Source: Scylla paramamosain (Eukaryota; Arthropoda; Malacostraca; Decapoda; Portunidae). From it: a stretch of 64,000 nucleotides of DNA. The position numbers were made by a program, and so were the translations under genes. How positions within the stretch are numbered: position 1 is the stretch's first letter; the number at the start of each line of letters is the position of its first letter. Below are positions 50,026-62,200 of this stretch, one piece after another. The stretch lies in contig NC_087185.1 in assembly GCF_035594125.1 (NCBI RefSeq), positions 10,494,501 through 10,558,500 of the forward strand, written 5' to 3'. Under the pieces are notes generated by a model. The model was not told the DNA's origin, did no database searches, and saw nothing but the letters and a program-made list of their open reading frames with translations.

Positions 50026-52519
50026 TCCATAAAGTGTGTTTTACATGCGTTTTAGCAGTTTTGTATATAAGGAGCTCAAAAATACTTAAAGGCAAGTTTT
50101 TGTTATAAATTAGTGTTATTGCAGTGTAATATGATTGCCCTGCTTTTTAGTTCTTTATTGCGTATCACGCTCAAAACAATTAAAAGACACTTTTCAGATA
50201 ATGTCATTTTTTTTGTCACATAAAGGTAGTTTCGCATGCAATTTGGGGTTTTGGTAACTAACAATGTGAAAAGCACTCAAAATACACGCATTTAGTAAGG
50301 TTATTCTTGTTCTGAATTAGGAGTGTTATTCATGAGTTTCATCATTTTGGTATCTAAAAAATCTCTCCATATACACAAGTTTTTGCGTTTTTTGCTTTGT
50401 GGTTCTTTTGAACTATAAAACACTAATTATACAATTTTCTTGCAATGTCCTTTTGTTTCCCAATATAGAGTGCTTTGCATCAATTTTTGCGTTTTTTGTA
50501 GGTAATAAGCTCAAAGACACAAAATATACCTTTTTAGTAACGTTTTTTCTATTTATTGATATTGCTTGGTTTCCATCCGTTTTAACGTTTTTCTACGTAA
50601 AACACTGAGATGACACGTTTTCAGTAACTTTGTTTTGGATTCCCATATTAGAGTGAGTCCCTTATTATTTATCGTTTTGGTGCCTAACATGGTAAAAAAC
50701 ACTTAAAACACAGATTTCAGGTAAGGTCGTTTAATTTTTTCATATTGGAGGCTTTGCATGCACTTTAGGGTTTGGTACATAACAGTCCGAAAAAAAAGCT
50801 GAAATTAACTTTTTTGATAATATTCTTTTATCATATAATTGCACTGAATTTTCCCAGAATTTTGCATCTCGGTACCTATGAATATAAATAAAAAAAAATT
50901 CCTATTTTTTTAATTTTTTAATTTTTTAATTTTCTAAATAAAGAGTGTTATTTGTGAGTTTTAGCTTTTTGGTACTTAAGGAACTTAAAAAAACACTCAT
51001 AATAAACGTTTCTCGTAATGTCCTTTTGTTTCCGAAACATAATTTTCTTTCCACGTATTTAACGGTTTTTATAAATAACATGATCAAAACTCTCAAAATA
51101 CATGTTTTTGGTAATGTTATTCTGTTTCTCCTAAAAGTTTGTTTTGCATGCGTTTTAGCGGTTTGGTATATAAGGAGCTCAAAAAACACTTAATGACAAG
51201 TTTTTGGTATAAATTGGTGTTATTCCAATGTAATATGATTGCCCTGCTTTTTAGTGCTTTATTGCCTATCACGCTCAAAAACACTTAAAAGACAATTTTC
51301 TGATAATGTCATTTTTTCTCACATAAAGGTGGTTTCGCATGCAATTTGGGGTTTTGGTAACTAAGAATGTGAAAAGCACTAAAAATACACGCATTTAGTA
51401 AGGTTGTTGTGTTTCTTAATTTAGAGTGTTATTCAAGAGTTTCAGCATTTTGGTATCTAGGAACCTTCTCCATATACACGAGTTTTTGTGTTTTTTTGCC
51501 TTTTGGTTCTTTTGAACTATAAAAAACTCATTATACACTTTTTTTGCAAAGTACTTTTGTTTTCTAATATAGAGTGCTTTGCATCAATTTTCGCGTTTTT
51601 TGTAGGTAACAAGCTCAAAAACACTCAAAATATACATTTTGGTAATGTTTTTCTATTTCTTGATATTGGTTGGTTTCCATCCGTTTTAGCGTTTTTCTAC
51701 GTAAAGCATAGAAAAAACACGTTTTCAGCAATTCTGTTTTTGATTCTCATATAGAGTGAGTTCCTTATTATTTATCGTTTTGGTGCCTAACATGCTGAAA
51801 AACACTCAAAAAAAAGATTTCTGGTAAACTCGTTTAATTTCCTCATATAGGAGTCTTTGGATGCACTTTAGGGTTTGGTATATAACAGTCAAAAAAAAAA
51901 GCTAAAATTAACTTATTTGATAATTATCTTTTATCATATAGTAGCTCTGAATTTTCCCAGAATTTTGCCATCTCGGTACCTATGAAGATGAATAACAAAA
52001 AAAAAAATCCTATTTTTTTATTTTCTTACTTTATTTTTCTAAATAAAGAGTGTTATTTGTGGGTGTTAGCTTTTTGGTACTTAATGAACTTAAAAACACT
52101 TATAATACACATTTCTCATAATGTCCTTTTGTTTCGCAAACATAAGGTTCTTTGCATGTATATAAGCGTTTTTATAGATAACATGATCAAAAACACTCAA
52201 AATATATGTTTTTGGTAATTTTATTCTGTTTCTCCATAAAAGTTGTTTTGCATGCGTTTTAGCGTTTTGGTATGTAATGAGCTCAAAAACACTTAGAAAC
52301 AAGTTCTTCGTAAAAGTTGTTTTTATTCCCATGTAAAGTGATTGCCCTGCTTTTTAGTGCTTTATTGCCTAACACGCTCAAAAACACTCATAAGACACTT
52401 TTCTGGTAATATCATATTTTTTCGCACATAAAGGTAGTTTTCCATGGAATTTGGGGTTTTGGTAACTAAGAATGTGAAAAAAAAACTCAAAACACAGGCA
52501 TTTAGTAAGGATGTTCTAT

Positions 52520-52660
52520 TTCTTAATTAAAAGTGTTATTCATGAGTTTCAGCATTTTGGTATGTAAGAAACTTTTCTAATACACACATTTGGTAAGGTA
52601 TTTCTGTTTTAAAATTAAAAGTGTTGTTCATGAGTTTTAGCTTTTTGGTATGTAAGAAAC
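52520..52660 (-). repeat. G'/H partial duplication (marker HOR)
   Basis: Same structure, followed by the variant H at 53620 and the cassette at 54631. That is the reverse of the order at 7827-10410. Confidence 0.84.
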
Positions 52661-54630
52661 TTCTTTATGTACACGAGTTTTTGAGTTTTTTACCTTGTAG
52701 TTCTTGTCAAACTATAAAACACTCATACACGTTTCTCGTAATGTCTTTTTCTTTGCCAATATAAAGTGCTTTCCATCCATTTTTGCAGTTTTTGTAGGTA
52801 ACAAGCACCAAAACACATCAAAATATATATTTTTGGTGATGTTATTCTATATTTTCATATTGGTTGGTTTACATCCGTTTTAGCGTTTATGTTCGTAAAT
52901 CACTAAAAAAACACGTTTTCAGTAATATTGTTGAAATTGCTAAAAAAAAAACACTCAAAAGACAGGTTTCTGGTAAAGTCGTGTAATTTCCCCATATAGG
53001 TGGATTTGTATGCAGTTCAGGGTTTGTACATAACTCCGGAAAAAAGCTAATTTTTTTTTTATAATTATTTTCTTACAAAATTTCCATGAATTTTTCAAGA
53101 ATTTTTACATCTCGGTACCTATGAAGATAAATAACAAAATTTTTTTTCTCTCTCTATAAAGAGTGTTATTTGTGGGTTTTAGCTTTTTGGTACTTAAGGA
53201 ACTTAAAAACACTCATAATACATGATTTTCGTAATGTCCTTTTGTTATAAAAACATAGAGTTCTTTACATGTATTTAAGCGTTTTTTTAGGTTACATGAC
53301 CAAAAACACTCAAAATACATGTTTTTCGTAATATTATTCTCTTTTTCCATAAAGGGTGTTTTGCATGCGTTTTAGGGATTTGGTATGTAAGGAGTTAAAA
53401 ACTTAACGGCAAGTTCTACGTAAAAGTTGGTTTTATTCCCATGTAATGTGATTGTTCTGCTTTTTACTTGCTTTGTTGCATATCACGCTGAAAAACACTA
53501 AAAAGACACATTTTTGGTAATGTCATTTATTTTTCCCACATGAAGGTAGTTTCGCATGTAATTTGGCATTTTCGTAACTAAGAATGTGAAAAACACCTAA
53601 AATACACAATTTGGTAAGGTATTTCTGTTTATCGATTAAAAGTGTTATTCATATATTTCATCATTTTAGTATGTAAGAAATTTCTCTGTATACACGAGTT
53701 TTTGCGTTTATTGCCTTGTGGTTCTTTTAAAACTATAAGACACTCATTATACACGTTTCTCGTAATGTCCTTTTGTTTCCCAATATAGAGTGCATTACAT
53801 CCATTTTTGCATTTTTTTTTTGTAGGTAACAAGCTCAAAAACACTCAAAAAATATCTTTTTGGTAATGTTATTCTATTTCTTCATATAGGCTGGTTTGTT
53901 TCTGCTTTAGCGTTTTCTACGTAAAGCACTGAAAAGAAACGTTTTCAGTAATTTTGTTTTGGATTCACATATTGACTGACTTCCATATTATTTATCGTTT
54001 TGGTGCCTAACTTGCTGAAAACACTGAAAAGACAGGTTTCTGGTAAAGTCGTTTAACTTCCCTATATATGTGGCTTTGCATGCACTTTAGGGTTTGGTAC
54101 ATAACAATCTGAAAAAAAGGCTTTAATTTACTTTTTTGGTAATGTTCTTTTCTCCACATAAATTCCCTAAATTTTGGCAGAATTTTGGCATCTCGGTACC
54201 TATAAGGGTGAATAACAAAAAATAATTCCCATTTTTTTATTTTTTTGTTTATTTTATTTATTTTTTTGTAAATAAAGAGTGTTATTTGTGGGTTTTAGCT
54301 TTTAGGTACTGAAGGAACTTAAAAAAAAAACACTCATAATACACGTTTCTCGTAATGTCCTTTCCTTTCCCAAACATAAGATTCTTTGCATGTATTTAAG
54401 CGTTTTTAAAGATAACATGATCAAAAACACTCAAAATACATGTATTTGGTAATATTATTCTGTTTCTCCATAAAATATATTTTGCATGCGTTTTAGCGTT
54501 TTGGTATGTAAGGAGCTAAAAAACACTTAAGGGCAAGTTCTTGGTAAAATTTGGTTTTATTCCCATGTAATGTAATTACCCTGGCTTTTAGTGCTTTATT
54601 GCGTACCACGCTCAAAAACACTCAAAAGAC

Positions 54631-55098
54631 ATGGAAGGCCTCGCGTATGAGGAAATTCAAGACTTTACCAGAAATCTTTCTTTTGAGTGTTTTTTCAGCA
54701 TGTTAGGCACAAAAACGATAAATAATAAGAAATTCATTCTATGTGGGAATCCAAAAGAAAATGACTGAAAACGTGTTTTCTCAGTGTTTTACGTAGAAAA
54801 ACGCTAAAACTGATGCAAACCAACCAATATCAAGAAGCAGATAAATATTACCAAAAATGTATATTTTGAGTGTTTTTGAGCTTGTTACCTACAAAAAAAA
54901 AACGCAAAAATTAATACAAAGCACTCTATATTTGGAAACAAAAGGATATTGCGAGAAAAGTGTATAATGAATGTTTTATAATTCAAAAAAACCACAAGGC
55001 AAAAAACGCAAAAACTCGTGTATATGGAGAAGTTTCCTAGATACCAAAATGCTGAAACTCATGAATTGAGAAACAGAACAACCTTTTTTAATGCGTGT
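54631..55098 (+). repeat. Inverted C2-to-H cassette, copy 5
   Basis: A forward island of about 468 bp with the shared breakpoints (AAAAGACATGGAAGGCC on the left, GCGTGTTAAAAACACT on the right). G' is mostly retained but loses a TAACACTCTTA stretch near 55066. The full G junction groups it with copy 3 and apart from copies 1, 2 and 4. Confidence 0.9.
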
Positions 55099-58000
55099 TA
55101 AAAACACTAAAAGGCAAGTTCTTCGTAAAAGTTGGTTTTATTGCCATGTAATGTGATTTCTATGCTTTTTAGTGCTTTATTGCCTAACACGCTCAAAAAC
55201 ACTCAGACACTTTTCTGGTAATATTTTTTTTTTTTTTCCCACATTTTGCATGGAATTTGGAGTTTTGTCAACTATGTAAAAAAACACTCAAAATACACGC
55301 ATTTAGTGAAGTTGCTCTGTTTCTTGATTAAGAGTGTTATTCATGAGTTTCAGCATTTTGGTATCTTAGAAACTTCTCCCCACAGACGAGTTTTTGCGTT
55401 TTTTGCCTTGTGATTTTGGTAAAACTATAAAACACTCATTATACACGTTTCTCGTTATGTCCTTTTTTTCCTAATATACAGTGCTTTGCATCCATTTCTG
55501 CGTTTTTTTTATGTAACAAGCTCAAAAACACAAAATATTCTTTTCTGGTAATGTTATACTATTTTTTTTCATATTGGTTGGTTTGCATCCGTTTTAGCAT
55601 TTTTCTACGTAAATCTTTTAAAAGACACTTTTTCAGTAATTTTGTTTTGGATTTCCATATTGAGTGACTTTCATATTATCGATCGTTTTGGTGCCTAACA
55701 TGCGGAAAAACACTCAAAAGACAGGTTTCTTGTAAAGTCATTAAATTTTCCCAAATAGGAGGCTTGGCATACACTTTATGGTTTGGTACATAACTCCGAA
55801 AAAAAAAAAAAGGTAAAATTAACTTTTTCGATAATGTTCTTTTTTCCACATAATTTCCCTGAATTTTGGCAGAATTTTAGCATCTTTATACTTGTGAACA
55901 TCAATAACAAAAAAATAAAAATGCTATTTTTTTTATTTTTTTCTCTTTATAAAGAGTGTTATTTGTAGGTTTTAACGTTTTGGTACTTAAGTAACTTAAA
56001 AACATTCATAATACACATTTCTCGTAATGTTCTTTCGTTTCCCAAATATAGGGATCTTTGCATGTATTTAAGCGTTTTTATTGGTAACATGATAAAAAAC
56101 ACTTAAAAACACTTGTTTTTGGTAATGTTATTCTGCTTCTCCATAAAGGAGTGTTTTCCATGCGTTTTAGCGATTTGGTATGTAAGGAGCTGAAAAACAA
56201 TTCAGGCAAGTTCTTGGTAAAAGTTGGTTTTATTTCAATGTAATATGATTGCCCTCCTTTTTAGTGCTTTATTGGCTAACACGCTCAAAAGCACTCAAAA
56301 GTTCTGGTAATATCATTTTTTTCCTACTTAAAGCTAGTTTCGCATGCTATTTGGGGTTTTTGCTAAGAATGTGAAAAAAAACACTCAAAATACAGGCATT
56401 TGGTAATGTTGTTCTGTTTCTCAATTAAGATTATTATTCATGAGTCTCAGCATTTTGGTATCTAAAAAACTTCTTTATATACACGAGTTTTTGCATTTTT
56501 TGCCTTGTGGTTCTTGTGAATAACAAGTTCTTTTGAGCGAAAATATTAAGACACTCATTATACACATTTCTCGTAATGTCCTTTTCTTTCCCAATAGGGA
56601 GTGCTTTGCATCCATTTTCGCGTTTTTTGTAACAAGCTCAAAAACACTCAAAATATACCTTTTTGGTAATGTTATTCTATTTCTTCATATTGGTTGGTTT
56701 GCATCCATTTTAGCGTTTTTCTACGTAAAACACCGAAAAGACACGTTTCCAGTAATTTTGTTTTCGATTCCCAAAGACTATTGCCAGAATTTTGGCAGCT
56801 AAGTACCTATGAAGATGAATAACAAATTATTTTTTTTTCTCTATAAAGAGTGTTATTTGTGGGTTTTAGCTTTTTTGGTACTTAAGGACCTTGAAAACAT
56901 TCATAATACACGTTTCTCGTAATGTCCATTTGTTTCCCAAACATAAGGTTCTTTGCATGTATTTAAGCGTTTTTATAAATAACATGATGAAAAACACTCA
57001 AAATACATGTTTTTAGTAATGTTACTCTGTTTCTCCATAAAGGGTGTTTTGCATGCGTTTTAGCGTTTTGTTATGTAAGGAGTTTAAAAAAACACAAAGG
57101 CAAGTTTTTCCTAAAAGTAGGTTTTATTCCAATGAAATGTAATTGTTCTGCTTTTTAGTGGTTTATTGCATATCACGCTGAAAAAACACTCAAAAGACAC
57201 TTTTCTAGTAATATCTTTTTTTTCCCACATAAAGCTAGTTTCGCATGTAATTTGGGATTTTCGTAACTAAGAATGTGAAAAACACTCAAAATACACACAT
57301 TTGGTAAGATAGTTCTGTTTCTCAATTAAAAGTGTTATTCATGCATTTCAGCATTTTGGTATGTGAGAAACTTATCTATATACACGAGTTTTGACGTTTT
57401 TTGCCTTGTGGTTCGTTTGAAACTAAAAAACACTCATTATACACGTTTCTCGTAATCTTCTTTTGTTTCCCAATATAGAGTGCTTTCCATCCATTTTCGC
57501 ATTTTTTGTAGGTAACAAGCTGAAAATTACTCAAAATATATCTTTTTGGTAATGTTATTCTATTTTTTCATATTGGTTGGTTTGCATCCGTTTTAGCGTT
57601 TTTCTTCGTAAATTACTGAAAAGACACGTTTTCAGTAATATTGTTGAAATTGCTGAAAAACACTAAAAAGACAGATTTCTGGTAAGGTCGTGTAATTTCC
57701 CCATATAGGTGGCTTTGCATGCACTTCTGGGTACGGTACATAATTCCAGAAAAAAGCTGATTTTTTTTTATAATGTTTTTTTACATAATTTCCCTGAATT
57801 TTGCCTGAATTTTGGCATCTTCATACCTATGTAGATGAATAACAAAAAAAAATCTATTTTTTTCATTTATTTTTTCTCTGTTTGTGGGGTTTTAGTTTTT
57901 TGGTACTTGAGGAACTTAAAAACATTAATAATACACGTTTTTCTTAATGTCCTTTCGTTTCACAGACATAGGGTTCTTTCCACGTATTTAAGCGTTTATA

Positions 58001-58146
58001 TAGGTAACATGATCAAAAACACTTAAAATACATATTTTTGGTAATGTTATTCTGTTTCTCCATAAAGGGTGTTTCGCATGCGTTTAAGCGTTTTGGTATG
58101 TAAGGAGTTAAAAACACTTAAAGGCAAGTTCTTCGTAAAAGTTTTC

Positions 58147-58171
58147 TTTATTCCTATAATATAGGAATAAA
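58147..58171. repeat. Foldback 1: 12 bp arms, 1 base spacer
   Basis: TTTATTCCTATA at 58147-58158 is followed by a single A, then its exact complement at 58160-58171. The left arm is ordinary subunit J sequence; the right arm is new. A short TAATAATAATA stretch links it to the second foldback. Confidence 0.93.
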
Positions 58172-58181
58172 TAATAATAAT

Positions 58182-58228
58182 AAAAGCAGAATAATCACAT
58201 TATATTATAATGTGATTATTCTGCTTTT
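58182..58228. repeat. Foldback 2: 23 bp arms, 1 base spacer
   Basis: The arm at 58182-58204 is the exact reverse complement of 58206-58228, with a single T between them. The right arm is ordinary J/I sequence (TAATGTGATTATTCTGC, compare 39099); the left arm is inserted. Together with foldback 1 this is a complete insertion made of inverted copies of its own flanks. Confidence 0.94.
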
Positions 58229-59259
58229 TAGTGCTTTGTTGCATATCACGCTGAAAAACACTCAAAAGACACTTTTCTGATATGTCATTTTTTTTCCACA
58301 TAAAGCTAGTTTCGCACGTAATTTGGGATTTTCGTAACTAAGAATGTGAAAAACACTCAAAATACACACATTTAGTAAGGTAGTTCTGTTTCTCAAATAA
58401 AAGTGTTATTCATGAGTTTTAGCATTTTGTTATGTAAGAAACTTCTCTATAGACACGAGTTCTGTGTTTTTTGTCTTATGGTTCTTGTGAAACTATAAAA
58501 CAATCATTATCCACGTTTTTCTAAATGTCCTTTTGCTTCCCCATATAGAGTGCTTTTACATCCATTTTTGCGTTGTTTGTAGGTAAAAAGCTCAAAAACT
58601 CTTTTTAGTAATGTTATTCTATTTCTTCATATTCGTTGCTTTGCATCCGTTTTAGCGTTTTTTCTACGTAAAACTGAAAAGATGTTTTCAGTAATTTTGT
58701 TTTGGATTCACATATTGACTGACTTCCATATTATTTATCGGTTTGGTGCCTAACATGCTGAAAAACACTGAAAAGACAGGTTTCTGGTAAATTCGTTTAA
58801 TTTCCTTATATAGGTGGCTTTGCATGCTCTTTAGGGTTTGGTAAATAATAATCCGAAAAAAAAGCTATAATTAACTTTTTTGATAACTTTTTTCCACATA
58901 ATTTCCCTGAATTTTGGCAGAATTTTGGCATCTCGGTACTTATGAAAATCAATAAAAAAAAATGCTATTTTTTTTTTTTTTTCTCTTTAAAGAGTGTTAT
59001 TTGTGGGTTTTAACATTTTGGTAATTAAGGAACTTAAAAAGAGTCATAATAAACGTTTCTCGTAATGTCCTTTCGTTTCCCAAAGATAGGGTACTTTGCA
59101 TGTATTTAAGCGTTTTTATAGGTAACATGATCAAAAACACTTAAAACACATGTTTTTTGTAATGTTTTTCTGCTTCTCCATAAAGGAGTGTTTTGCATGC
59201 GTTTTAGCGTTTTCGTATGTAAGGAGCTCAAAAACACAGAATGGCAAGTTCTTGGTCAA

Positions 59260-62200
59260 AGTTGGTTTTATTCCCATCTAATGTGATTGCCCTGCTTTTT
59301 AGTGCTTTATTGCCTAACATGCTCAAAAACACTCAAAAGACAATTCCGGTAATGTCATTTTTTCCCACATAAACCTAGTTTAGCATGCTATTTGGGATTT
59401 TGCTAAGAATGTGAAAAACACTGAAAATACACGCTTTTGGTAAGGTTGTTCTGTTTTTTCAAGTAAGATTGTTATTCATGAGTTTCAGCATTTTGGTATC
59501 TAAGAAACTTCTTTATATACACGAGATTTTGCGTTTTTTGCCTTTTGGTTCTTGTGAACCACAAGTTCTTTTGCTAGAAAATAATAAGATACTCATTATA
59601 TACGTTTCTCGTAATGTCCTTTTGTTTCCCAATAGGGAATGCTTTGCATCCATTTTCACCTTTCTTGTAGGTAACAAGCTTAAAAACACTCAAAATATAC
59701 CTTTTTGGTAATGTTATTCTTTTTTTTCATATTGGTTGGTTTGCATCCGTTTTGGCGTTTTTCTACGTAAAACACCGAAAAGAAACGTTTTCAGTAATTT
59801 TGTTTTTGATTCCCATATAGAGTGACTTCTTTTTATTATTTACGTTTTGGTGCCTAACATGCTGAAAAACACTCATAGGACAGTTTTCTGGCAAAGATGT
59901 TTGATTTCACCTTATAGGTGGTTTTGCATGCACTTTAAGGTTTGCTACATAAAAGTCGAAAAAAATGCTAAAATTAAGTTTTTTGATAATATTCTTATTT
60001 TACAAAATTTCATGAATTTTTTCCCGAATTTTGGCATCTCGTTACCTGTGAAGATGAATAAGAAAGAAAGAAAAATATCGTATTTATTTATTTATTTTTT
60101 TTTCCATAGAAAGTCATTTGTGGCTTTTAGCTTTTTGGTTCTTAGTGAATTTAAAAACACTCATAATACACGTTTCTCGTAATGTCCTTTCGTTTCCCAC
60201 AATTAGGGTTCTTAGCATGTATTTAAGCGTTTTATTGGTAACATGATCAAAAACACTCTAAATACATGTTTTTGGTAATGTTATTCTGTTTCTCCATCAA
60301 GTGTGTTTTTCATGCATTTTATCGTTTTGTTTTATAAGGAGCTCAAAAACACTTAAAGGCAAGTTCTTGGTATACATTGGTTTTATTCCCATGTAATGTG
60401 ATTGCCCTTCTTTTTAGTGCTTTAATGCCTATCACGCTCAAAAACACTCAAAAGACATTTTTTTGGTAATGTCATTTTTTTCAAACATAAAGCTGGTGCA
60501 ATTTTGGGATTTTGGTAACAAAGTATGTGAAAAGCACTCAAAATACACGCATTTAGTAAGATTGTTCTGTTTTTCAACTGAGAGTGTTGTTCCAGAGTTT
60601 CAGCATTTTGGAATATAAGAAACTTCTCTATATACACGAGTTTTTGCGTTTTTTGCCTTGTAGTTCTTGTGAAACTATAAAACACTCATTATACACGTTT
60701 CGTGTAATGTAGTTTTGCTTTAAAATATAGAGTGCTTTCCATCCATTTTCGCGTTTTTTCTAGGTAACAATTTCAAAAACACTCAAAATATACCTTTTTG
60801 GTAATGTTATTTTATTTCTTCATATTAGTTGGTTTCCATCCATTTTAGCATTTTTCTACGTAAAACACCGAAAAAACACGTTTCTATTAATTTTGTTTTG
60901 GATTCCCATATAGATTGACTTCCATTTTATTTATTGTGTTGGTTCCTAACATGCTGAAAAACACTCTTAAGACCGTTTTTTGGCAAAGACGTTTAATTTC
61001 CCCATATAGGTGGCTTTGCATGCACTTTAGGTGTTTAGTACATAATAGTCCGAAAAAAAAGCTAAATTACACTTTTTTTGATAATGCACTTATTTCACAT
61101 AATTTCCTGAATTTTGCCCGAATTTTGGCATCTCGGTACCTGTGAAGATTAAAAAGAAAGAAAAAAAATAATGTATTTTTTTTATTTATTTATTGTTTCT
61201 CAATAAAGAGTGTTATTTGTGGCTTTTAGCTTTTTGGTAATTAATGAACTTAAAAACACTTATAATACACGTTTCTCGTAATCTCTTTTCGTTTCCCAAA
61301 AATAGCGTTCTTTGCATGTATTTATGCGTTTTTATTAACACCTGATCAAAAACACTCAAAATACAAGTTTTTGGTAATGTTATTCTGTTTCAACATAAGA
61401 GTGTTTTGCATGCGTTTTAGTGTTTTAACATATAAGGAGCTCAAAAACACTTAAAGGCAAGTTCTTGGGAAAAATTCGTTTTCCTTCAATGTAATGTAAT
61501 TGCCGTCCTTTTTAGTGCTTTATTGCCTATCACGCTGAAAAACACTCAAAAGACATTTTTCTGGTAAAGTCATTTTTTTTCCCACAAATATATTTTCGCA
61601 TGCAATTTGGGGTGTTTGGTAACTAAGAACGTGAAAATACACTCAAAATACACGCATTTATTAAGGTTGTTGTGTTTCTCAATTAAGAGTGTTATACATG
61701 AGTTTTAACATTTTTTTATCTAGGAAACCTCTCCATATACACGAGATTTTGCGCTTTTCGCCTTGTGGTTTTCTTGAAATATAAAACACTCATTATACAA
61801 TTTTCTTGCAATGTCCTTTTGTTTCACAATATAGAGTGATTTGCATCAATTTTCGCGTTTTTTGTAGGTAATAAGCTCAAAAACACTCAAAATATACCTT
61901 TTTAGTAACGTTTTTCTATTTCTTGATATTGGTTACTTTGCATCCGTTTTAGCGTTTTTCTACGTAAAACAATGAGAAAACACGTTTTAAGTAACTTTGT
62001 TTTGGATTCCCATATAGAGTGAGTTCCTTATTATTTATCGTTTTGGTGCCTAACATGCTAAAAAACACTCAAAACACAGATTTATGGTAAGGTCGTTTAA
62101 TTTCCTTATATATAGGAGGATTTACCTGCACTTTAGGGTTTGGTACAGAAGTCCGAAAAAAAAGCTGAAATTTTTGATAATATTCTTTTATCATATGATT

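Larger units (their letters stand above)
46271..54630 (-). repeat. HOR satellite array, reverse block 5
   Basis: Reverse array with A landmarks near 46380, 47398, 48425, 49470, 51080, 52185, 53295 and 54418. The variant H lies near 47710 and 53620, and the G'/H duplication at 52520-52660. B is cut down near 49395. F is joined to A near 50005, removing about half an HOR and explaining the 1.6 kb A-to-A interval there. Confidence 0.92.

Noticed and set aside
58147..58228. MITE or other small transposon with terminal inverted repeats
   Set aside because: Both arms copy the immediately adjacent satellite sequence and there is no foreign interior or target-site duplication. A template-switch origin explains it fully.
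59469..59711. Recurring 70-80 residue hydrophobic frame (also 40095-40325, 44423-44665, 31904-32137)
   Set aside because: The likeness between these peptides follows from the repeated DNA (reversed G', G and F). Frames end or shift in most other copies of the same subunits, so it is not a conserved small protein family.
59847..60182. Open frame of 111 codons
   Set aside because: It lies in reversed D to B. The segmental duplicate near 32.2-32.6 kb has no matching open frame. The composition is low-complexity F, K, N and I, as expected from the DNA.
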